Part shown: positions 62,342 to 64,000 of the stretch, in pieces
How the letters are laid out: each line of letters begins with the position of its first letter
Position numbering within the stretch: position 1 is the first letter of the stretch
Source: an uncultured Bacteroidales bacterium
GTDB lineage: Bacteria > Bacteroidota > Bacteroidia > Bacteroidales > UBA932
Length of the DNA stretch: 64,000 nt
Reading direction: 5' to 3'
NCBI GenBank assembly: GCA_944326335.1
Contig: CALVDM010000001.1
Span: 62,001-126,000, forward strand
Translations under genes and position numbers: made by a program
The notes under the pieces: model-generated
The model's database searches: none
The model's input: only the letters and a program-made list of their open reading frames with translations
What the model was told of the DNA's origin: nothing

Positions 62342-64000
62342 TGTCAGTTATGGTCAACAGAATCTGTCTTGTCGTATTGCTGACATTATTTTCCTGTGCC
62401 GCATACGCGCAACGTATCACGAGGTCTATAAACGAATCCTGGCATTTCTGCAAGGAAGGAAGTACCGATACGCTTATTGTCAATATCCCGCACACCTGGA
62501 ACAACATTGATTCTCAGGACGAGACTGCGGGTTATTATAGAGGACGCGGTCTTTACAGCAAGAGTGTCAGAATAAATGACAATCTTGAGGATAAGAGCGT
62601 ATTCATCAGATTTGAAGGGGTCAACCAGACTGCGGAAGTATATGTGAACGGCAAATCCGCCGGAGTGCATTATGGCGGGTACACTGCATTCTCTTTCGAT
62701 ATTACCGGACTTGTTCATCAGGGGGACAACATTGTTGAAGTGATTGCCGATAATTCGTATGATGAGGATATTCCACCATTGTCAGCCGACTTCACGTTTT
62801 TCGGAGGCATATACAGGGATGTGGAACTTGTCATTACTCCTGACATACATATTTCGACGACACATTATGCCACATCTGGAGTCTATGTGTCTACGGATAA
62901 TGAATCCGAGGAAAAGGCAGTCCTGAATGTACGTACTTATCTCTCCAATGACAGAGATTCAGATGCGAAGTGCGTCCTTTCGCACGAGGTGTTCTCCCCG
63001 GATGGAAATTGTGTCGCGCGCAAGTCCGTGAATGTCAGAATTCCTGCAAACACGGAGAACAGATGTGAAACAGCCGGGATTACTCTCGAATCTCCGGAAT
63101 TATGGAGCATGGATAATCCTGCGTTGTACAGGATAGTGACGACATTGGAGAACGAATCCGGGCAGCCTGAAGACAGGGTTTCGGAATCTTTCGGTATAAG
63201 ATGGTTTGATTTCGACCCCGATGAAGGATTTTCCCTTAATGGCAAATACGTCAAGCTTACAGGTACAAACAGGCATCAGGACTATTACCTCAAAGGAAAC
63301 GCTTTGAATGACGAGATGCATGTCATGGATGTCCGGCTGTTGAAAGATATGGGCGGTAATTTCCTGCGCATTTCACACTATCCTCAGGATCCTGTTGTAA
63401 CGCAGATGTGTGACAGGCTGGGAATAGTTTCTTCTGTCGAAATTCCTGTCGTCAATGCAGTCACCATGTCCGAAACCTTCAGACGGAATTGCATTGAAAT
63501 GGCAAAAGAGATGGTATGGCAGGATTTCAACAGTCCTTCAGTGGTAATATGGGCTTACATGAACGAGGTTCTGCTGCGTCCTCCTTATGATAAAAATGAT
63601 AAGGCAGCTGAAAAAACATACATGGACTACCTCTATTCGGTAGCTTCCGATATAGAGGACACGATACGGAAGCTTGATCCGGACAGATACACTATGCTTC
63701 CGTGCCACAGTAATCCTGATATCTATGACAGAAGCGGCATAAGCAGCCTGCCGAAAATACTGGGCTGGAACTTGTATAACGGATGGTATGGAGGTAAATT
63801 TGACGGATTTGAAAAAACCCTCGAAAACCTTCATGCCAGATATCCGGACCAAAGCATTATCGTGACTGAATATGGAGCGGATGTCGATCCAAGATTACAT
63901 TCTTTTTCCTCTGAACGTTTCGATTTCACCTGTGAATACGGGCTGAGGTATCACCATCATTATATCCCGGAAATCCTGTCCCGGAAATGGCTCGCAGGTA
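62341..64000 (+). CDS. Glycoside hydrolase family 2 enzyme, 3' end beyond window
   Basis: 553 codons of a secreted GH2 enzyme are present. Signal peptide (about 1-24, ending AAYAQ), sugar-binding domain (WNNIDSQDETAGYYRGRGLY, VNQTAEVYVNGKSAGVHYGG), Ig-like domain and the start of the TIM barrel. The acid/base is in VVIWAYMNEVLL and the nucleophile in IIVTEYGADVDPR. GIRWFDFDPDEGFSLNGK and TGTNRHQDYYLKG are typical of the beta-galactosidase branch. Activity may be beta-galactosidase, -mannosidase or -glucuronidase. The gene begins within the stop of the esterase gene, so the two are coupled. Confidence 0.93.
   Translation, partial: MSVMVNRICLVVLLTLFSCAAYAQRITRSINESWHFCKEGSTDTLIVNIPHTWNNIDSQDETAGYYRGRGLYSKSVRINDNLEDKSVFIRFEGVNQTAEVYVNGKSAGVHYGGYTAFSFDITGLVHQGDNIVEVIADNSYDEDIPPLSADFTFFGGIYRDVELVITPDIHISTTHYATSGVYVSTDNESEEKAVLNVRTYLSNDRDSDAKCVLSHEVFSPDGNCVARKSVNVRIPANTENRCETAGITLESPELWSMDNPALYRIVTTLENESGQPEDRVSESFGIRWFDFDPDEGFSLNGKYVKLTGTNRHQDYYLKGNALNDEMHVMDVRLLKDMGGNFLRISHYPQDPVVTQMCDRLGIVSSVEIPVVNAVTMSETFRRNCIEMAKEMVWQDFNSPSVVIWAYMNEVLLRPPYDKNDKAAEKTYMDYLYSVASDIEDTIRKLDPDRYTMLPCHSNPDIYDRSGISSLPKILGWNLYNGWYGGKFDGFEKTLENLHARYPDQSIIVTEYGADVDPRLHSFSSERFDFTCEYGLRYHHHYIPEILSRKWLAG

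Overview
The window comes from a member of the Bacteroidales (Bacteroidota), most likely a gut or other host-associated commensal. Evidence for this is two SusC/SusD pairs, two hybrid two-component systems (HTCS), an S46 dipeptidyl-peptidase, Bacteroidota-type promoters (TTTG-N19-21-TAnnTTTG) instead of -35/-10 boxes, an AbiE toxin-antitoxin remnant and DUF4143 ATPases. Genus cannot be fixed from what is seen. There is no phage, CRISPR array or rRNA.

Layout. (1) 1-4.8 kb: the 5' part of an S46 peptidase gene, rnhB, an XRE regulator, a small HTH-like gene and an EF-G paralogue that lacks the residues needed for GTP hydrolysis. (2) 4.7-12.9 kb, minus strand: a compact amino-acid operon thrA - homoserine kinase of the phosphoglycerate-mutase family - thrC - proC - proB - proA, with overlapping or nearly touching genes, ending in a hairpin built from the last codons of proA. 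(3) 13-21 kb: two AAA/DUF4143 ATPases, one preceded by three 33-bp repeats, flank a PH-domain gene remnant and ksgA; then aspS, a secreted small protein, a nitroreductase, pheS and tRNA-Gly(GCC).

(4) 21.1-25.8 kb is a recombination-scarred accessory patch: a copied tRNA-Gly 3' end with its own terminator, two 114-bp REP-like repeats, an internally deleted insertion sequence with a 32-bp perfect palindrome, a membrane protein/HTH pair, an AbiEi antitoxin whose AbiEii toxin has lost its catalytic half, a truncated AraC regulator and an aldo/keto reductase.

(5) 25.8-42.4 kb, minus strand: a polysaccharide utilisation locus (PUL1) all on one strand: GH89 alpha-N-acetylglucosaminidase, two tandem esterases, SusC, SusD, a BACON/FISUMP surface lipoprotein, an HTCS and an S9-type hydrolase. 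(6) 42.5-48.8 kb, plus strand: a tripartite RND efflux operon (lipoprotein adaptor, pump, TolC-like channel) with a SIMPL-domain protein at its end, closed by a strong terminator. (7) 49-64 kb: a second PUL (PUL2) with SusC/SusD, then on the minus strand two sialate-O-acetylesterase-type esterases and a sulfatase stump, then a plus-strand HTCS carrying a G9 tract, a third acetylesterase and a GH2 glycosidase that runs off the edge.

Together PUL1 and PUL2 point to foraging on decorated (N-acetylated, O-acetylated, perhaps sulfated) glycans, possibly host-derived; this is inference. The HTCS proteins would sense the released oligosaccharides and switch on the SusCD and enzyme genes. The EF-G paralogue and the amino-acid operon are consistent with a bacterium adapted to alternating glycan supply.
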